This document shows positions 1 to 10,504 of a DNA stretch of 64,000 bases, piece after piece; the first letter of the stretch is position 1, and the number at the start of each line of letters is the position of its first letter. The stretch is from Prorocentrum cordatum (lineage: Eukaryota > Sar > Dinophyceae > Prorocentrales > Prorocentraceae). A model generated the notes under the pieces. It ran no database searches. It was not told where the DNA came from and worked only from the letters and a program-made list of their open reading frames with translations. The stretch covers positions 181,583 to 245,582 of the forward strand of contig CAUYUJ010012213.1 in the NCBI GenBank assembly GCA_963575745.1, written 5' to 3'. A program made the translations under genes and the position numbers.

Positions 1-99
1 CCCCCCCCTCACTGGCCGCTGGTCGCTTCTCACGCCTCAGCTATCACCCATAAGCCTCCCCATATCCCTTCTACGCCCGCCCCCGTATCCCTCCCCATG

Positions 100-130
<31 letters not shown>

Positions 131-577
131 GACCTCATTGCGGGACGACTGGAAGACTGTCTCCTTCGACCGCCTTTGCGCTTCTGGCAGTGCCCCCCCG
201 CTGCGCCAGCAGGGCACTTGCCGGCGGCTGGTTGGTGCACCCGCGCGGATACTCGCGCGCCTTCCGCCCTGCACTGACGTCCCCTCGGCACGATCGAGAC
301 GGGTACATGTGTGGAAATAGCGGACGAAGACTAGCAGCCGAGTTCCTGCCCACTCCGGGCACGACCCCCTGCCGACGTCGCCGCGGACGTTGCCCAGTCT
401 CTTTGGCATCGCTCGGACGCGTGCATTTTCTTTCGTCGAGGACCATCGAGGGGCATCTTGGATCATCGTGCAGAAATAAACGCACGAAACCGACTTGTGC
501 GATGGGATTGGAGCTCTGAGCGATGGCGAAGTCTGAGGCGAGAGTTCGCCCGCCCAGCAACGCCCGCCGTGGGCCTC
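1..577. other. No gene seen; GC-rich flank
   Basis: No reading frame here has protein-like composition. A short TC microsatellite lies near 99-127. The rest is mixed GC-rich sequence with no recognisable motif. Confidence 0.5.
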
Positions 578-596
578 TAACAACAACAACAACACC

Positions 597-627
<31 letters not shown>

Positions 628-637
628 CCAACAACAA

Positions 638-675
<38 letters not shown>

Positions 676-924
676 ACAACAACACCAACAACAACACCAA
701 CACCAACAACAACAACAACAACAGCAACAGCAACAGCAACACCAACAACAACAACACCAACAACAACAATAACACCAACACCAACACCAACACCAACACC
801 AACACCAACACCACCACCACCAACAACAACAACACCAGCAACAACGACAACCAACAGCCAACAACCAACAACCAACAACCAGCAACCAGCAACCAGCAAC
901 AACAACAACATCAACAACAACAAC
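578..924. repeat. (CAA)n / (CCAACA)n microsatellite
   Basis: About 350 bp of CAA interspersed with CCAACA and CAG units. It reads as poly-Thr/Asn/Gln on the plus strand and poly-Val/Leu/Cys on the minus strand, so the long open frames across it come from the repeat and are not genes. Confidence 0.95.
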
Positions 925-1529
925 GTGTTTCCTGCTGCGCACGCGTGCCCGTTTGCTCCAGTCCACCCGGCTTCGGTACCCAAGGCCGCCCGCGCACTAC
1001 GCCGGATGCCCCCCCCCCCCCGCGGTCCCCCTCCGCGGCCGCCCTCGTCTCCTCCTCTCGCCTCGCGCGCCCTGGCCGCGCGCGGCCCGCCGGCTTCGAC
1101 CGCGGTCGGCGACCGACGTTCGATCGCTGCCCCCGCAATGCGGGGCGCCAGGGGCAGCAGGGCACGGGGGCAGGAGGCGTGGCTCCCGAGGCCAGGCTTT
1201 CGGCGCAGGCCGCCGCTCGGGCCCCCCGTGGGGCCGGGGCGCGAGCAGGGGCACGGACGGCAGGCCGAGCGCCCACGCGCGGGCGCTCGCCTGCGCTGCC
1301 GACCAACACACAGGGGGAGCCCGTTCGTTCCGTGCCTGTTGGCCGCGGGCCGCGGCGGGCCGCGGCGCGGGCCCGCCCGCCCCCCTACCCCCCCTCCCCC
1401 GCGGGGCACGGGCCGGCCGAGGGCGCAGCGCACGGAGGGGGACGTCCAGGACCACGTGCACTACGTCGACTTCGTGCTGCAGTTCCCGGGCGAGTACCTC
1501 CTCGAGGCCTCTGCGCCGGCCTGTCCTTG
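925..1529. other. GC-rich spacer, no gene seen
   Basis: Roughly 75 percent GC with several C and G runs. All frames are open for long stretches simply because stop codons are rare in such DNA. No domain or motif was recognised. Confidence 0.5.
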
Positions 1530-2074
1530 TCCTCCTCCTCCTCCTCCTCCTCCTCCTCCTCCTCCCTCCTCCTCCTCCTCCTCCTCCTCCTCCTCCTCCT
1601 CCTCCTCCTCCTCCTCCTCCTCCTCCTCCTCCTCCTCCCCTCCTCTCTCCTCCTCCTCCTCCTCCTCCTCCTCCTCCTCCTCCTCCTCCTCCTCCTCCTC
1701 CTCCTCTCCTCCTCCTCCCTCCCCTCCTCCTCCTCCTCCTCTCCTCCTCCTCCTCCTCCTCCTCCTCCTCCTCCTCCTCCTCCTCGTCCCCTCCTCGTCC
1801 TCCTCCTCCTCCTCCTCCTCCTCCCTCCTGCTCCTCTCCTCCTCCTCCTCCTCCTCCTCCCTCCTCCCTCCTCTCCTCCTCCTCCTCCTCCTCCCCCTCC
1901 CTCCGCCCTCCTCCTCCCCCTCCTCCTCCCTCCCTCCTCCTCCTCTCCTCCCCTCCTCCTCCTCCTCCTCCTCCTCCTCCTCCTCCTCCTCCTCCTCCTC
2001 CTCCTCCTCCTCCTCCTCCTCCTCCTCCTCCTCCCTCCTCCTCCTCCTCCTCCTCCCCCTCCTACTCCTCCCCA
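1530..2074. repeat. (TCC)n polypyrimidine tract
   Basis: About 545 bp of nearly pure TCC with small slips (TCCC, TCTCC, TCG). The strand asymmetry makes it a candidate for triplex (H-DNA) formation. Frames across it read poly-Ser, poly-Pro or poly-Leu and are not coding. Confidence 0.95.
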
Positions 2075-2395
2075 TAGAGGCGGTGATCCGAAGCAATGGG
2101 GGCGGCCAGCTTTCTCGGCTATCTCCGGCCTCCCGGGGGCCTCCGCGGGCCCCGGGATCGTCCAAGACCGACCAGAAGGATGAAGCGCCGGCGCCAGGGA
2201 AGTGGTCCGGGGTCCACGAGTCGAAAGCATTGGAGTGTTGGACATTTGGGTCCCCCCGGGGGCCTGCTCCCCCCCCTGCTCCTTTTTCCATGCTGCGAGG
2301 ATTTTGGCGAGATGGTCGCAGGCTCCGGGTGCTGCCCCCGTCCTCTTCATCCCGTGCTGCAGTGCTCCTTCTCGGGCTGCCGCATTTCTTCCTCC

Positions 2396-2790
2396 CCTGC
2401 GCCCTGCTTCCTCCTCTCCTTCCTGCTTCCCTTCCTCCTTTTCCCTCCTCATCCTCTCTCCTACCTCCTCCCTCCTCCCTCCTCCTCCCTCCTCTCCTCT
2501 CTCCCTCCTCCTCCTCCTCCTCCTCTCCTCTCTCCTCCTCCTCCTCCTCCTCCTCCTCCTCCTCCTCCTCCCTCTCCCCTCCCTCCTCTCCTCCTCCTCC
2601 TCTCCTCCTCCTCCTCCTCCTCCTCCTCCTCCTCCTCCTCCTCCTCCCCTTCTTCATTCTCCTCCTCCTCCTTCTCCTCCTCCTCCTCCTTCTCGTCGCT
2701 ACTCCCTCCTCCCTCTTCCCTCCTCACTCCCTTCTCGCTTCACCTCCTCTTCCTCGTCTTCCTCGATTTCCTTCTCATCCTCCCCCCTTC
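2396..2790. repeat. Second TCC/TTC-rich tract
   Basis: Polypyrimidine sequence of TCC with interspersed TTC and TCTC, of the same type as the tract at 1530-2074. The 320 bp between the two tracts holds no recognisable gene. Confidence 0.85.
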
Positions 2791-2859
2791 TTCTCCCTCG
2801 CCACGCCTGCTGCATCGCGATGATCATGAGCGAGTCTTTCTACGAGGAGCGAGGATGAA

Positions 2860-2949
2860 TGTGTCTGAGTATGGAGTGACAGAGTGAAGGTTTGTCTGAG
2901 TGTGTGCCCGAGTATGGTTGCGTTTGAGTCTGACTGATCAGAGTGAGTG

Positions 2950-2991
<42 letters not shown>

Positions 2992-3240
2992 ATGTATGAG
3001 TATGAGTATGAGTATGAGTATGAGTATGAGTATGAGTATGAGTATGAGTATGAGTATGGCTAAGCTGACTACGAGTGAGTCTGGGTGCGATTTGACTTAA
3101 TACGAGTGAGCCTGAGTATGACTGGGTCTGAGTATCAGTGGATCTGAGTATGCGTGCGGTCTGAGTTTTGGGTACTGCGAATATGAGCGGGTCTCAGGTG
3201 TGCGTGTGTCTGAGTGAGTTAGTCTGAGTATTATTGTCTC
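2860..3240. repeat. GAGTCTGAGTATG degenerate minisatellite with (TCTG)n and (GTATGA)n cores
   Basis: Degenerate units built on GAGTCTGAGTATG surround a perfect TCTG run (2951-2990) and about ten GTATGA units (2995-3058). The reverse complement of the same theme, CTCAGACTCAC, occurs at 34881-35030. Confidence 0.85.
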
Positions 3241-4275
3241 TGCTCTGTGCTCCCCGTCCTTGTTCGCTTCTTGCTGCCCCCCTCCATTTCCTGTGCTTCG
3301 TTATTTCAACGATGTCGTATTGAACAGGCTCCATATGAACGCTTGTGTGTAGAGGACAGGTACCATCGTGTGCATGAGATGTTCGGCTGTCGCCGAAAAG
3401 GGAGATCCTCGCTCTGGGGTCACGTTTGAGTGGCCCTTTACTGCTGTCTTGTCGTCAGCAAAGAAGGGAGTGAGTCTGAGTATATGAACGAGTCTGTTGG
3501 TGAGTCTGTGTGTTAGTGGGTCCTTGTCTGTGTGTGACGAGAGGAATCAAGGGGAAGGCGGGAGTTGAGACAGGAGGGAAGGAGTAGGAAGGATGGCGGT
3601 GGATACGTCACACGAGAGGGGACGTCAGCAAGGATACCAGGAAAGCAATTGTTGACGCTTCGCGAATCCCCACCAGCTCCTGGCAGCTGCAGCCCGCACC
3701 ACCTCCCGCTTCCGGTCCGCTGAGGTGCCGCTTAGGCCTCTGTTTGCTGGCGCGTTAGGCAATTAGGTTCGCGCGTGGCCCGCCCGTCCCGTTTGACGCT
3801 GCCTGCGCTTTCGCTTGCGGCTGCGACAAAAAGAATCCCCACCAGCACAAGAGATTCTGCCGTTTGCAGTCCTATCTGTGACGAGGCTGCCCCCTCTTCA
3901 CTCCGGCGCTGACACGATGCTGTTGTGCCACCTACGGCACGGATGTCGTCCTTGAGTGCCTGTCGGACTTGCTCGTTTTTGTTGGGCCTTATGCCGACTC
4001 ACACCGAGTGATCGACCTCTGCGTGTTCAGTTCATGGTCGCGCGTTGGGATCGCCGTTCCTGGTCCTCCTTCTGAGTGGTTGCCCGCGCGCTCGATTCGT
4101 TTGCCCCTCTCTTTTCTTGCTGCCTAGTCGCGGCCCGGCTAGTGATCGGACGGCTTTCGACTTGTTTCGCGAGCCCGCAGACCAAAAATAATCCCCACCA
4201 GCCCATCCAGAAACGATGCCCAGAGGAATTGCCTCGATCAGGGAAGAGGGCAGCACACAGAGGAAGCCATTATGA
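3241..4275. other. Non-coding stretch with three copies of a 13-mer
   Basis: No gene was recognised. The 13-mer AATCCCCACCAGC occurs at 3665, 3834 and 4190, in the last two cases after an A-rich stretch, in otherwise unrelated sequence. This suggests a small dispersed repeat or the end of a larger one. Confidence 0.5.
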
Positions 4276-4720
4276 GACATCTTGGGATATCTTGAGCCAT
4301 CTTGGAGGTCATCTTGGGCTCTCCCAGGCGCCCTTGGAGTCATCTTAATCAGTGCCCCCCCAGCCAACATGTGGCTAAAACCTCAATGAAATCAATGATT
4401 TGGCATTCTCGCCGAGGCCTCTTGGAGCATCTTGGGTGTCTCTGGGGGGCCTCTTGGGGCCTCTTGGGGGTCTCTCGGGAGCCTCTTGGGGGCATCCTGC
4501 TGGCCTCTTGGGGCTTCCTGGCCACCTCTTGGGGCCCTCTTGGGCGCCCTTGGGGGCCTTGGGGGCCATCTTTGGGCCATCTTGGGCGAGATCGATCTCA
4601 GGAGGGGGGGTGCCCAATTAGCGTCCCCCCGTCAAGAGGCCAAAATGGGTCCAAAACGTTGGTAAAGCCAATGATTTTGGCTTCCTCGCCGAGGCCGTTT
4701 TGGATGCTCTGACACCTCGC
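4276..4720. repeat. CTTGGG-rich repeat related to the 51.6-56.1 kb array
   Basis: Short units of the type GCCTCTTGGGGCC and GCCATCTTGGG are repeated with variation. The vocabulary is that of the 425-bp array at 51590-56145, so this looks like a diverged solitary piece of that family. Open frames here reflect repeat composition. Confidence 0.7.
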
Positions 4721-5910
4721 GAAACTCCCTGTCCAGGTCCATGGGGACGGGGCAGGGGGAGGGGTAGACCCCTCCCCGAAGGGGAAGAAGGTGGGGTGGA
4801 AGGGCAAAGTCTCTAAAACCACCTGCGCCCAGAGGGCTGGTGGGATTTTCGGACATGGGGGATAGCAGCAACCCCATCTTAGGAGTGTGGGGAACCTGCG
4901 TGCATTAACTCTTGCGGGTCCGCGCGGGGCTCTCGGATCGGCGGTGGGCCCCCCTCCTTGTCGCGGGGAGCGCGCTTGGGGCGCCGCCGAATGCGCCACC
5001 TAGGGGCTGTCCAGCGCCGGTCCAGGAATTCCGTATGTGACTCTCCGAAAGTTTATGCTCATGTCTTGTGCTTGTTCCTTCAGAGGCGCCTGCTTGGTCT
5101 GGGGGGGGGGTTGGTTGGCGGGAAGCCCCGGGGAGGGGGGTGTGCCAGCGAGGCGCGGCTCCTGAGCGAAAACGACACGTCGGGCGGCGGGGAGCTCCTG
5201 TGGCAGACGCCTCTCGCGGTGAAGGCGGTGGCGGCGCTGGTGCAGCCGCAGCGGTGCTCGAGACGGGCTGCGGGAGAGCGGCTCCCTGCCGCCATCGCCG
5301 TTGTTGCCGCCGCCGCCGTCGGCGTCCTCCCTTCCGCCGCGCAGGTAGGGGTGGGTCCTGGAGAGAGCGGGAGGCGTACTCTGAGTTGTTGTTTTTCCGT
5401 TGCCTCGCCGTCGGGGCCCTGCCCTGGGCCCAGGGGCGAATCAACCATATAAAAGGACCCGGGCCGGAAGTCGGTCCTGGCCCCGCCCCGTCTCTGAGAT
5501 GCGGCGGCGCGATCAGAGACGGTTCACTGTGGGGCAAGCCCGACCAGAGCCCCAGACCTTGCCGGAGCCCTGGGCGCCACCGCGGCAGAGCTGTGCCGCT
5601 GCGAGGTGAGAGTCGGGGATTCATCCAGGGCCTGGGAGACGACGTTTTGGTGCTCCAGCGGGCGGTGGATATGATCATCTTGTGGCCCCCGGAGGCCCGA
5701 GTCTAGGCATATCCGCCGCCTGTGGAGGTCCGCGAAGATCGATCCTCCAGGCGGTGGACATGGATAGATCCCCGCCTCGGGGCGAGGGGGGAGGGGCGCG
5801 CAGCGCACGGGGCGCCCGGCACGGCGCCTGCAGGAGTCCAGGCGCCCGCCCTCGGTGCGGCGTTCCTCGAGGCGCCTTTCGGCCCACGAGGGCAGGGGGA
5901 GGGGGGAGGG
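4721..5910. other. GC-rich region, no gene seen
   Basis: Several open frames of 100-250 codons exist, but they overlap on both strands and have no recognisable domain. TATAAAAGG occurs near 5448-5456 but has no coding sequence to serve, and dinoflagellates are not known to rely on TATA boxes. Confidence 0.45.
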
Positions 5911-6056
5911 GCAAGTTAGGTGCGCTCGCGTCTACATCTGACATCCTACCCCTCCCTCCCATCCCTTACCATGGCGCTGATTTTCTCTATCCGCGGACGC
6001 GTGTCGTAGCGGACCTGTGGCTCCGCGCGCGTGTGCGTAGTGGGTGGTGGTGCGCG
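5911..6056. repeat. Dispersed repeat, copy A (copy B at 38351)
   Basis: About 145 bp that recur at 38351-38495 with only scattered substitutions, including the shared stretch CTATCCGCGGACGCGTGTCG. In both places a purine-rich tract lies on the left and a GT-rich tract on the right. Confidence 0.85.
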
Positions 6057-6250
6057 TGCGTGCGTGCGTGTGTGCGTGGTTGTGGTTGTTGTGGTGGTGG
6101 TGTGTATGTGTGTGTGTGTGTGCGTGTGTGCGCGTGTGCTGTGGTGTGACGTGGTGTGGCGTCTTGGTGGTTTGGTGGTGGGCCAGGTGCGTACGTGCGT
6201 GATGGCGGTGGTGGTGGTGGCGGTGGTGGTGTGTGTGTGTGTGTGTGTGT

Positions 6251-6299
<49 letters not shown>

Positions 6300-6306
6300 C
6301 GTGCGT

Positions 6307-6352
<46 letters not shown>

Positions 6353-6600
6353 TGTCTGTGTGTGTGTGTGTGCGTGTGTGCGTGCGTGCGTGCGTGCGTG
6401 CGTGTGTGTCTGTGTGTGCGCGCGTGTGATGTGGTGTGACGCGGTGTAGCTTGGTGGTGGTGGGTGGGGTAGTGCGGTGGTGGTGGCGGTGCGCGGTGGT
6501 GGTGCGCGTGCGTGCGCGCGTGCATTGGTGGGTGGAAGTGGCGGTGGGTGTGCGTGCGGCGGGGCGGGGCGTGGTGCGGCGCGGTGGTGGCGTGCGGATG
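6057..6600. repeat. (GT)n microsatellite complex
   Basis: Long GT runs mixed with GC-GT and GGT. Alternating purine-pyrimidine over several hundred bp makes it a candidate for Z-DNA. The minus-strand frames read His-Thr repeats and are not coding. Confidence 0.9.
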
Positions 6601-6892
6601 GGCGCGCGAGAAAGAGGCCCGCGCTGGGGCGAAAACGCCATCCTGAACGACGGAGGCAAAACACCGATCCGAAAATGAGGCCCACGCTGCACCGGGAGCA
6701 CGATTCGGAACGATTAGGGAGCGCAAATGAGGCCGGCGCCTCAGCGAGAGCAGCATTTTGAAACAAAAACGCAGGCGAAAACCCAACTCCCGGGAATCCT
6801 GTGTGTAAACAAACCGTACGCGGGGGGGAGGGTCTACTACTCCCAGCACGCATCAGGGGAAGAGGGAGAGTAGTATTCATATTGAGTAATTG

Positions 6893-7005
6893 TGGGGAGG
6901 GAGGAGGGAGGAGGGAGAGGGAGGAGGGAGGCGGGAGGAGGGAGGAGGGAGGGGGAGGGGAGGGAGGGAGGGAGGCGGGAGGCGGGAGGAGGGAGGAGGG
7001 CGGCC
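6893..7005. repeat. GGGA/GGA purine tract
   Basis: About 110 bp of GGGAGGAGGGAGG-type sequence on the plus strand. It is rich in runs of three or more Gs and so could form G-quadruplexes. Confidence 0.8.
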
Positions 7006-7108
7006 ACGGGAGCCGGAGAGCTCGGGGGCCGACGCCCGCCGGGTCTTCGGGAGGGGGATGGGGGCATCGATGGTATCAGCATGCTGCGTCTTCGCTTCTG
7101 CCCGAACG

Positions 7109-7175
7109 CCTCCTCCTCCTCCTCCTCCTCCTCCTCCTCCTCCTCCTCCTCCTCCTCCTCCTCCCCCTCCTCCTC
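7109..7175. repeat. (TCC)n microsatellite
   Basis: About 19 TCC units followed by TCCCCC. From here to 7611 no gene was recognised. Confidence 0.85.
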
Positions 7176-7611
7176 CTCGCTGGTGTCTCCTCGGCAGCAG
7201 CGCGCTGATGGAGTCCCCACGGCTGCGTGCCGCTGATGCGTTGGGGTCCCATGCCAAGCAACACCCTGCTTGCCTCCAGGGTGCCCTGGGTTCCTTGGGT
7301 TTCGATGGCTCTGCTATGGGAAGCGTGGCGTTCCCGCAGCACACATCAATTGGCGCCCTGGGATCTCAGGGTTGGGCTTCTTGGGGAAGGTTTCTTTTTG
7401 GACTGGCCTCCGCTGTGCTCCCCTTGCTCCCCGCGGGGTGCTCACGAGAGCCGTGGCGCGCCCGCACTCGGGGCCGCCCCGCCTCGCCACCCAGGTGCCT
7501 CGTCAGCGGCCCGGGGGCGGAGGCGTTCGTCGCCGGGGTGGAGACGTTTTGCCCTCGGCGCGCTCCGGCTCTGGCCCGCCCGGGGTGGGGGGGCGCTCGG
7601 ACGGGGCCAGG

Positions 7612-7785
7612 ACTGATGGGCCTGTTTTCCACCACCACCACCATCAGTTGGAGGAGGAGGAGGGGGAGGGACAGGAGGAGGAGCTGGAGGAGGAGGAGGA
7701 CGAGGACGAGGAGGAGGAGGGCCCCCTCCCCCTCCAACTTGTGGTGGTGGTGGTGGTGGTGGTGGAAAACAGGCCCATCAAGGAC
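7612..7785. repeat. Foldback: about 55-bp inverted arms around a purine-rich centre
   Basis: The left arm begins TGATGGGCCTGTTTTCCACC and continues through CCA repeats into TTGGAGG. The right arm ends with the reverse complement, GGTGGAAAACAGGCCCATCA, preceded by CCTCCAACTTG. The arms differ mainly in the number of CCA/GGT units. The middle is about 60 bp of GAGGAGGAC-type purine repeat. The unique part of the arms (GATGGGCCTGTTTTCC) shows this is more than a chance match of microsatellites. Confidence 0.85.
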
Positions 7786-8157
7786 GAGACTGAATCCGTC
7801 CAGTCCGTTCGGGAACGCTCGCAGAGCGTTCCAGGACGCTCTCAGATGGCCGCGGCACCCGAGACATCCTCCAGATCCGCCAGGGCTCAGAGGTTCTCGA
7901 TTTGCCCCCACCCGATTTTATCCTCGTCCTGGCTTCGTCTTGGGCGCCGTCACGGCGGGCACCGGGCGGCGGGTCCCCGGCGGTGGGCGCCTCGCCCACA
8001 GCGCGGGCGCGGGAGGTCACCAATCGGCAGACCGCCCCAACCCCACCCGAAGGCCCCAAGCGAGCCTGCGAGAGCTGCCCTCCACTTCCAGCGGGGGGGG
8101 GGGGGCGCGTCGGGGAGCGTGGAAGCACACACATGTGGAGCCGTTGTCGGCACGAGC

Positions 8158-8510
8158 GAGATGGGTACGGAAAGAATGGGTACGACGCCCAACAGCAGGA
8201 GCGAAAGAAGGACGTACACGTACATGAATCCACGCTGGTTTCGAGAGTACGCATTGCCCGAATGTTCCTATCTCGCGGCCAGTCTCGCGGATCGAGGGGC
8301 CGCATTCATGTACATAGTTGGGCGCGTACGTCCTCTGTGGGCTCCCTACAACAGCAGTTTCTGTTCTTGAACAGGACTCGCTGTCCGCGCCGCCGCGGCA
8401 TGTGTCCAGTTGAGGCACGAGGCCGTCCGCCCAACGGCGGCCGCTTTTTTGTTTGGGACAGCATTTGTTGTTGGGCGTTGTACTTATTATTTCCGTACCC
8501 ATTGCGGGCG
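8158..8510. repeat. Imperfect inverted repeat, possible foldback element
   Basis: ATGGGTACGGAAAGAATGGG near 8160 is matched by the reverse complement of sequence near 8470-8508 (CGTACCCAT with TGTTGTTGGGCGTTGTAC). A second nested pair is GGACGTACACGTACATGAAT at 8211 and its partner at 8305-8335. The nested pairs are not concentric, so part of the right half has an extra insert. Confidence 0.6.
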
Positions 8511-9052
8511 TCCAACCAGTAGCCCCCGCCCTTCGAAATTTGGGTCTTCGGGTCAAGTTGGAGTGGCCTCGCAGGCAGCCTCGGAGGGAGGGGGAGAGGG
8601 TCGCTGGCACGCCGGCGTCGGGGGCCCGCCGGGGTGCTGCTCCTTCCTTTGTTTGTTCTCGGGTCCCGGCGTGTTGCCCCTTTCTTCCAAGCAGTGGCGA
8701 AGCGTCCTGGCTCGCGCATTGGCCTACCAATTAGTGTTCTTAGAACATGTCTGGCCAGGACTGTCTTGTGTTATCACATCGGGCTTATGTTTCAAAAACA
8801 ACGCTTTTGTTCTTACAACATGATTGGGCTTCAAGAACATGTTGTGGTAGGCGTATAGAAATGCCGGGACGGTCGGTCCCTGCTCGATTCTTCTTGTCCA
8901 AGGGCCCGGTGCTCCCTACGGCGGCGTGTCATTGGTACATTGATGTTGCTTTTTGCTCCCAGTGGTTGGCGGCGCGCGCGAGGGGTCTCTGGCGCGATGG
9001 GGGGCGGGCGGCCGTCTGGGAAAGCGGGAGTCTTCCGAGGAAACGGCCTACG
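8511..9052. other. No gene seen
   Basis: Mixed sequence without a convincing reading frame. A small AAGAACATGT / TTAGAACATGT theme recurs near 8738 and 8834. Confidence 0.4.
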
Positions 9053-9231
9053 GTAGGTTCGCGTCGTGTCGACCGGCGGCGACCCAGCCGCCGACGTTCA
9101 ACGTTGAACGCCGGCGGCGGCCCAGAATCGGTCGATGTTGAACGATCGGACGTTGCGGAGACGGCCGATCGTTCAAGGTTGAACGATCCAGCGCGGTGTC
9201 AGGAACCAACGCCAGGGTCGACACGGCACGG
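9053..9231. repeat. Dispersed repeat, copy 1 (copy 2 at 63174)
   Basis: About 180 bp sharing order and blocks with 63174-63353: GTAGGTTCGCGTCGTGT, GTTGAACGCCGGC, AATCGGTCGA, GCGGTGTCAG and ACGCCAGGGTCG. Inside is a perfect palindrome, GTTCAACGTTGAAC (9096-9109), with further half-sites GTTGAACGATC. Confidence 0.85.
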
Positions 9232-9689
9232 ACCTGCAGTATTCAGGGGGACGAGGAATGGGTGGGCGAAGAAGGGGTCCGGCGCGATGGGGGGATGCCT
9301 TCTGGGAAGGCGTGGGTTTTTTTTTATAAGGCGGGGGGCTTCTTGGAAGACGGCTCATGAGAAGAGCCCGGAGGCTCCTGAGAAGCCTTCCCTGCGGGGG
9401 CGAGAAATCGGGGGGGGGGCGAAGGCATGTGTACTTTTTGTGCACCTTCTGGGCCCTAGAGAGGTCCCCTGGGGCCCAGTAGGGACAAGATTTTTCGCCT
9501 CAATTCAGCAACGCCCAATTCTTAGAGCACTCCAGGGCCTCACAAGGAGGCCCTCGCCTTCTTGCGGGAGGAGTCACAGGAGAGCACCGCCCTCGCGCAG
9601 GCGAACGGAGGGAGAGCATTGCATTTCCCAGAGATCCGCCATGCTGCTGCTTCCACTGTGGGGTCCCCATGATCTGGGTCTCCCAGATG
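9232..9689. other. No gene seen
   Basis: G-rich stretches and a T run near 9318. No supported coding sequence. Confidence 0.4.
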
Positions 9690-9805
9690 GGGTCGGAGTA
9701 ATTGGCGTCGGATGATTGCGCCGCATCGCCAATGTATCGGCGATGCGGCGCGATGTGGAGCCTGATGCATCGGCGATGCGGCGCCGATGCATCGGCGATG
9801 TGGCC
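9690..9805. repeat. Tandem CATCGGCGATGCGGCG repeat
   Basis: GCATCGGCGATGCGGCG-type units recur about five times. Each contains the palindrome-like core ATCGGCGAT. Some junctions are inverted (GCGGCGCCGATGC). Confidence 0.7.
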
Positions 9806-10063
9806 GATACAAACGAACACGTGTACCATATCTATTGCACGACATATCCGTGCTCACAAGGATCTAGTTATATTCCGACTGCCCGCGCGACTTGCAAGCA
9901 GACCAATGCCGATTCGACATGACAACATGAGAGAATTGAAGAACTCAGCTGCGGCAGAACACTTTGCTTCAGGCAAGTTAACCCCCGACCTCTGGGCGCT
10001 GCCGTGGCCATCGTGCCCCGAAACATGTTGGACCAGAGAGCGGCTTGAGAGAGGGGGAAGAGG

Positions 10064-10199
10064 AGGAGGAGGAGGAGTCGGATGATGATGATGATGAGGA
10101 GGAGGAGGAGGAGGGAGGAGGAGGAGGATGAGGAGGAAGAGGACGAGGAAGAGGATGAGGATGAGGATGAGGATGAGGATGAGGATGAGGATGAGGATG

Positions 10200-10244
<45 letters not shown>

Positions 10245-10352
10245 TGGTGGTGGTGGTGGTGGTGGTGGTGGTGTGATGATGATGATGATGATGATGATGA
10301 TCATGATGATGAGATGAGGAGGAGAGGAGGAGGAGGAGGAGGAGGAGGAGGA
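10064..10352. repeat. (GGA)n, (GATGAG)n and (GAT)n complex
   Basis: Purine-rich GGA, then about nine GATGAG units, about 16 GAT units, GGT units, GAT again and GGA. It ends 8 bp before the spliced-leader sequence at 10361, so it forms the immediate left flank of the LINE. Confidence 0.9.
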
Positions 10353-10360
10353 AAAGGGGG

Positions 10361-10382
10361 TCCGTAGCCATTTTGGCTCAAG
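10361..10382 (+). other. Dinoflagellate spliced-leader (DinoSL) sequence
   Basis: Positions 10361-10382 match all 22 nt of the dinoflagellate trans-spliced leader, with T at the variable first position. The sequence that follows starts GTTGGGGG and shows no obvious Sm site like that of an SL RNA gene. Instead a LINE-type first ORF follows from 10505. The better reading is therefore a reverse-transcribed, trans-spliced LINE mRNA whose 5' end was kept complete. An SL RNA gene copy is the alternative. Confidence 0.85.
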
Positions 10383-10504
10383 GTTGGGGGTCTTGTGCGT
10401 ACATACCTCAGAACGCCGTGTACGCACGGGCACTTGCAACGTGCTTTCTTTCAGGAGAGGGGATTTCCAACCATTCCTCGCTCTCCGCTGCTCTCTCGGC
10501 TCCC

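Noticed and set aside
523-2823. 766-codon plus-strand ORF and overlapping minus-strand ORFs
   Set aside because: They run through CAA and TCC microsatellites; composition is that of the repeats and all frames are open.
5446-5456. TATA box
   Set aside because: TATAAAAGG is present but no gene follows, and such boxes are not a known feature of dinoflagellate promoters.
5932-6880. Three long minus-strand His/Thr-rich ORFs
   Set aside because: They are translations of the (GT)n tract in all three frames, not histidine-rich proteins.
6890-8370. Plus-strand ORFs of 366 and 445 codons
   Set aside because: They cross GGA and TCC repeats and a foldback; no domain, and two overlapping frames are equally open.
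10082-10367. Acidic ORF (Asp/Glu repeats) before the spliced leader
   Set aside because: It is the translation of GATGAG and GAT repeats.
10361-10420. Spliced-leader RNA gene
   Set aside because: The leader is exact, but I see no Sm-type site after it and a LINE ORF follows; kept only as the alternative.
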